Source: Collinsella sp. AM34-10
GTDB taxonomy: Bacteria > Actinomycetota > Coriobacteriia > Coriobacteriales > Coriobacteriaceae
Direction: 5' to 3'
DNA: 64,000 nt
Assembly: GCF_003469185.1 (NCBI RefSeq)
Contig: NZ_QSIL01000005.1
Location: 124,001 to 188,000, forward strand
Below, piece after piece: positions 62,081 to 64,000 of the stretch; the first letter of the stretch is position 1; every line of letters starts with the position of its first letter. The translations under genes were made by a program, and so were the position numbers. Below the pieces are notes generated by a model. The model searched no databases, had not been told where the DNA came from, and saw only the letters and a list, made by a program, of their open reading frames with translations.

Positions 62081-63241
62081 CTATTTGGAAAGCTCGTCGG
62101 CGAGGGCCTCGATCTGAGCGCGCGAGGCGTCGTTGAGCGAGCCCAGCACGGTCACCTTGTTCTGCGCCAGGGTGATGTCCTTCATGCCCTCGAGCTCCTT
62201 GGTCATAACCTTGGCAGCGGTGGGCGCCCAGGAGCCGGCCTCAACGAGCGCCACCGTACGGTTCTGATAGGCGTGCTCGGCAAGCGTGTGGATAAAGGTG
62301 CTCATAAACGGGAAGATATCGCCCTGATAGGTGATGGAGGCGAGCACCAGACGGTCATAGCGGAACGCATCCTCAACGGCCTCGGCCATATCATCGCGAG
62401 CCAGGTCAAAGACGGAGACCTTCTGGCCGCGGGCCTCGAGCGCAGAAGCGAGCTCCTCAACGGCAGCCTTCAGATGGCCGTACACGCTCGCATAGGCAAT
62501 CGTGATGCCCTCGTCCTCGGGCTGATAGCTCGACCAGGTGTTGTAGGTGTCGAGGTAGTAGCCCAGGTTCTCGGTCAGCACGGGGCCGTGGAGCGGGCAA
62601 ATAATCTGAATGTCCAGATCGGCGGCCTTCTTAAGCACGGCCTGAACGAACTTGCCGAACTTGCCGACGATGCCAAAGTAGTAGCGGCGCGCCTCGCAGG
62701 CCCAGCCTTCCGGGTCCTCGATGTCGTTGGCGCCGAACTTGCCAAAGCCGTCGGCACTAAAGAGCACCTTGTCGGTAGACTCGTAGGAGAAGATCACCTC
62801 GGGCCAGTGCACGTTGGGGGCGCAGACAAACGTTAGGCTGTGGCCACCCAGGTCGAGCACGTCGCCCTCTTTGACGACTGTCTTACGCTCGGGGTAGTCG
62901 GTGCCAAAGTAGTTGACCATCATGCGGAAGGCGCCCATGCTGGCCACAATCTGTGCCTGGGGATAGCGCTCCATAAAGGCGGCGATACCGGCGGAGTGAT
63001 CGGGCTCCATGTGATGGACGACCAGGTAGTCGGGCGTACGGCCATCGAGCGCGGCCTCGAGGTTGCCGAGCCATTCGTCGACAAAGCCAGCGTCAACCGA
63101 ATCGGCGACAGCGATTTTATCGCCCAAGATAACATAGCTGTTGTATGCCATGCCGTTCTCGGACACGTCGTACTGGCCCTCGAACAGGTCAATGTCGTGA
63201 TCGTCGACACCGATGTAGCGGATATCCTTGGTGATCTCCAT
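62081..63241 (-). CDS. Flavo-diiron protein (FprA/A-type flavoprotein)
   Basis: A 386-residue scavenging oxygen or NO reductase. The metallo-beta-lactamase-like domain (about 1-245) carries the diiron ligands in HHMEPDHS, an NVHWPEVIF segment and CPLHGPVL. The flavodoxin-like FMN domain (about 250-385) begins ITIAYASVYGHLKAA and includes SITYQGDIFPFM. No rubredoxin domain is fused. The start at 63241 has AGGAGG nine bases upstream and gives the typical MEITKDIRYIG N-terminus. It protects an anaerobe from oxygen or NO; which gas is preferred is not evident. Confidence 0.92.
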   Translation of the reverse strand: MEITKDIRYIGVDDHDIDLFEGQYDVSENGMAYNSYVILGDKIAVADSVDAGFVDEWLGNLEAALDGRTPDYLVVHHMEPDHSAGIAAFMERYPQAQIVASMGAFRMMVNYFGTDYPERKTVVKEGDVLDLGGHSLTFVCAPNVHWPEVIFSYESTDKVLFSADGFGKFGANDIEDPEGWACEARRYYFGIVGKFGKFVQAVLKKAADLDIQIICPLHGPVLTENLGYYLDTYNTWSSYQPEDEGITIAYASVYGHLKAAVEELASALEARGQKVSVFDLARDDMAEAVEDAFRYDRLVLASITYQGDIFPFMSTFIHTLAEHAYQNRTVALVEAGSWAPTAAKVMTKELEGMKDITLAQNKVTVLGSLNDASRAQIEALADELSK

Positions 63242-63370
63242 CAGGCAAAGCCTCCTAGATAGACAAAAGAACCCGTCTATCATAACACTCGCCTTTATAG
63301 CCACGGCTATCTGTCAGCATCCTTATCGATTGTTATTGATGCGGAATATACCGCTTTTGACCTGCAAAAA

Positions 63371-64000
63371 CTATGCGCGAGGCTCTGCCGTGCTATGTCG
63401 AACGATGAGCTGACCGGGGATGCGAATGGCGACGGTTTTGTCCGTTGCCCCCGCCTTGGGAACCGCGTGCTCGAACACCTCGCGCCCACGCTGATGCAAA
63501 TCAAATCGAACGGTCGTGAGCTCGTTGTGTGCGACAAAATCGTCGAGCGAGTCGTCGACGCCCACCACGCTCACGTCCTCGGGCACGCGCAAGCCGCTAT
63601 CGCGCAGCGCTGCAATGGCGCCATTTGCCATCTGATCGTTTGCCGCATAGATTGCTGTCATGGTGCGATCGTGTTCGGCCAGGTACCTACCGGCCTCGTA
63701 ACCGCTGTTGGCAGACCAGTCGCCCTCAAGCGGCTCTACCGGCTCGATGTGCTTACGCTCGAGCGCATCCTGCCAACCGGCGCGACGGAACTGCTCGTCG
63801 ACCGAAAAGGACGGGCCGCCGATATAACGAATCTGCTCGTGTCCCAGCTCAAACAGATGATCCATGAGCAACAGCGAGCAGCCGTAATGATCGGAGTCAA
63901 CCGTAGTCACCCGCGGGTGCGCATACATGGTAACGATGACCGTGCCAATACCCGGCAACGGATCGAACGTCTCAAAATCGGGAGCCATACGGCTCATGCC
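63371..64000 (-). CDS. LacI family regulator, C-terminal part (runs off the right edge)
   Basis: The minus-strand frame is open to the window's right edge. The 209 visible residues are the effector-binding domain of a LacI/GalR regulator: VDSDHYGCSLLLMDHLFELG, IRYIGGP, the late AIYAANDQMANGAIAAL and VSVVGVDDSLDDF. The HTH lies outside. Together with the LacI at 17994 and the DeoR at 61212 it shows how much sugar control the region holds. The target is unknown. Confidence 0.9.
   Translation of the reverse strand, partial: GMSRMAPDFETFDPLPGIGTVIVTMYAHPRVTTVDSDHYGCSLLLMDHLFELGHEQIRYIGGPSFSVDEQFRRAGWQDALERKHIEPVEPLEGDWSANSGYEAGRYLAEHDRTMTAIYAANDQMANGAIAALRDSGLRVPEDVSVVGVDDSLDDFVAHNELTTVRFDLHQRGREVFEHAVPKAGATDKTVAIRIPGQLIVRHSTAEPRA

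Overview
The window looks like part of the chromosome of a gut actinobacterium of the class Coriobacteriia, most probably Collinsella. This rests on the high-GC coding style, the anaerobic fermentative gene set (pyruvate formate-lyase, flavo-diiron protein), several LuxR-type regulators with membrane-embedded N-terminal halves, and the agmatine genes. The genus is inferred from gene style and was not checked against any database. No rRNA, tRNA or CRISPR array was found. Both ends cut through genes: a sensor kinase on the left and a LacI-type regulator on the right.

Layout. 1-13 kb: a two-component system, an O6-alkylguanine repair protein, the threonine branch of aspartate metabolism (asd, lysC, thrC, thrB), engB, mtnN, an anchored serine hydrolase, a pyruvate formate-lyase activase and a DegV protein. 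13-19 kb: a sucrose/fructoside locus (two GH32-type proteins around a PTS IIBC transporter) with its own LacI regulator and matching operator boxes. 19-21 kb: a decayed IS110-type insertion sequence. 21-26 kb: a pyruvate formate-lyase whose glycyl-radical domain is a separate small gene, then a KdgT-type permease and a short-chain dehydrogenase. 26-33 kb: a MarR-controlled heterodimeric ABC exporter, DAHP synthase, a GNAT acetyltransferase and gene remnants. 34-48.6 kb: an agmatine island with two agmatine deiminases, two agmatine/putrescine-type antiporters, putrescine carbamoyltransferase, three LuxR regulators, an amidohydrolase and a MATE pump. 48.7-53.2 kb: a less GC-rich accessory block with a membrane protein carrying two LuxR-type HTH domains, a permease-ATPase fusion and a small secreted protein. 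53.5-64 kb: a BceAB-like ABC pair, a Nudix-Vsr fusion, an AraC regulator, a HAD phosphatase, a class II aldolase beside a DeoR regulator, and a flavo-diiron protein.

How the genes work together. AguA deiminates agmatine to N-carbamoylputrescine. PtcA phosphorolyses that to putrescine and carbamoyl phosphate, and the APC antiporters exchange putrescine for agmatine. The carbamate kinase that would collect the ATP is not in the window. asd, lysC, thrC and thrB turn aspartate into threonine, with homoserine dehydrogenase missing here. The split PFL and PflA activase handle pyruvate under anaerobiosis.

The most unusual signal is in the intergenic DNA. At least five families of long palindromes lie mostly at gene 3' ends. 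One family (A, four copies) keeps a fixed asymmetric internal loop and a GAA apical loop while the flanking helices change on both sides, which is the pattern of a structured RNA. One copy of that family is the landing site of the IS110 element. Other notable points are the split PFL, the Nudix-Vsr fusion, the double-HTH membrane regulator with its ABC fusion partner, and an attenuator-like leader in front of one antiporter.
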